Source: Cavenderia fasciculata (taxonomy: Eukaryota > Evosea > Eumycetozoa > Acytosteliales > Cavenderiaceae). Taken from it: a DNA stretch of 64,000 nt. The stretch covers positions 868,674 through 932,673 of the forward strand of contig NW_004457729.1 of NCBI RefSeq assembly GCF_000203815.1, written 5' to 3'. Of this stretch, positions 62,833 through 64,000 are shown piece by piece. The translations under genes and the position numbers were made by a program. A model generated the notes under the pieces. The model was not told where the DNA came from, ran no database searches, and saw only the letters and a program-made list of their open reading frames with translations. Every line of letters begins with the position of its first letter. The stretch's first letter is position 1.

Positions 62833-64000
62833 GCCTGTTGTTGTTGGTGTTGATGCAATGTTGATAGAGTCTGATTATACAACGCAGGTGTTGGAATACT
62901 TGAAGAAGGTTTGAATGAAACGCCACCAACTATGTTATTGGTTGGAGCAGCACCACCTCCCAATGACGATGAGGATGCAGATGCTGTATTTGATATATGT
63001 GCGGGATTGCCTAAACCAGAGGCCCCACCACCATTATGATAATGAAGATTGAGTTTCATCGATGATGCAGGGTCTAGTAATTCGTTGTTATGTTTGTTGT
63101 TGCTGCTGCTTTGGATCTGTCCAATACTATTCGCCGAGTAGTGTAGATTAATCGAGTTTGACGACATGAGGATGTCCTCTTCTTCATCACTGCTTTGCGA
63201 ATACTCATCCTCGTTTGTAAAAACAGGTTGGTGATGATTGGATGCCGACGATGCGTTTTTGAATGGGTCAAGACTAATAATGATTCTTCTGAGCTTGTTG
63301 CAACGTAGATAGTTTCTCGTCGCAATCGGGATCAAAGTAGAGGCAGAGGATGATGATGAAGAAGAAGAGGAAGAAGAGGAGGGAGGATTGTTATTGTTGG
63401 ATGTGGATGCGTGCTCTGCACCTCCACCTGCTTCTGAACCGTTTCCATTTACATGGATACCATTACTGCTATCTACCAGTGTCGTCTTATCGACTTGTGA
63501 ACCATTGGCTACTTGTTGATCGTCCAATTGTTCCTCTTCGTCATCGTCTGTAGATTTGTGTGTTTTATTATTACCTAGATTAGGAATAAACGAATATTAA
63601 TATCAATGGATTACAAATATTTATCTAGTGTATCGATTCACATCATACCATCATTGGTTCTCTTTCGTGAAGATAGAGAGAATTTCTTTGAAAGATTAGC
63701 GGCGGCCGTGGCGGCAGCAGCAGCAGCGGCAGCCGATGTAGTAGCCAAAGTGGTGTTGGCGGGAGGAGCAGCTGATCCTGCAGTTGGTACGACACTGTCT
63801 TGTGTGGTAGTAGGAACAGGATCAACCTTTTTCTTTGGTCTTCCCCTTCCTTGGTGATGGTGAGATTGTTGTTGGTTTGTTGTCGTAGTATTAGCAGCTG
63901 ACGCATTTGCTGCATTTACAACGGCAGTACCATTATTATTATTATTAGTATTATTATTTCCATTTCCACCAGTACCATTTAATTTTAATTCATTTGCCTT
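61296..64000 (-). CDS. Gln-rich protein with AT-hook (5' partial)
   Basis: Minus exons are 64000..63649 (continuing beyond the window) and 63574..61296, joined in phase 1. The visible 876 residues are nearly all low complexity: Asn/Thr runs, an AT-hook GRGRPKKK near 63850, an Ala run, a short ordered segment (NYLRCNKLRRIIISLDPFKN) near 63260-63310, acidic EEDILM, and many long Gln runs, Ser/Thr blocks with KKKSSSSKKK-type basic repeats, then Gln runs up to the stop. The AT-hook and basic repeats suggest a chromatin or transcription-related nuclear protein; this is inference. No catalytic domain is visible in this part. The start and any conserved N-terminal domain lie outside the window. Confidence 0.75.

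Overview
The window is nuclear DNA of an amoebozoan, most likely a dictyostelid social amoeba. The reasons are: AT-rich intergenic DNA and short AT-rich introns (mostly 65-130 nt, usually GTATGT or GTAAGT donors); protein-coding exons that are clearly less AT-rich; long in-frame Asn, Gln, Ser and Thr runs; (TTA)n tracts; and a gene set that is typical of the group (Roco kinase, RWP-RK factor, saposin-domain secreted protein, class I PI3-kinase, WASH complex subunit). Coding sequence is richer in G/C than I would expect for D. discoideum, so another dictyostelid species seems more likely. This is inference; no species was assigned by search.

Layout. 1-7 kb: the 3' part of a TOM1/GPR137-type seven-TM gene, the ribonucleotide reductase small subunit (with an E2F-like site upstream), a frameshifted Crinkler-like nuclease-kinase pseudogene, and a DeSI/PPPDE thiol peptidase (minus). 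7-17 kb: a 15-exon proteasome activator Blm10/PA200 gene and a trehalose synthase gene, both minus. 18-25 kb: a secreted two-saposin protein, DONSON, and 2-hydroxyacyl-CoA lyase, all plus. 25-32 kb: a membrane protein that joins an MHYT sensor to an adenylyl cyclase domain (minus), a 2.8-kb gene-free stretch, SmG, and a secreted cyclophilin. 32-44 kb: the WASH subunit SWIP, a small Cys-rich surface protein, a decayed gene, and a class I PI3-kinase. 44-54 kb: an RWP-RK transcription factor, a long repeat-rich intergenic region with a second gene relic, and SEC12/PREB. 54-64 kb: a two-DEP Roco kinase and the 3' part of a Q-rich AT-hook protein.

The genes are individually transcribed, and I see no operon-like cluster. 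Themes recur: S-phase and replication (rnrB, DONSON), cAMP/PI3K/Roco signalling and actin/endosome trafficking (MHYT cyclase, PI3K, Roco, SWIP), and protein turnover (Blm10, DeSI). The most unusual object is the MHYT-adenylyl cyclase fusion. Its cyclase residues are intact and its substrate-selecting residues are of the ATP type. It would make a gas- or copper-sensing module, known mainly from bacteria, into a cAMP source in an organism that uses cAMP as a developmental signal.

Exon coordinates were worked out by hand from frame, GT/AG positions and protein continuity. Summed exons give whole codon counts for all complete gene models, but no transcript evidence was available.
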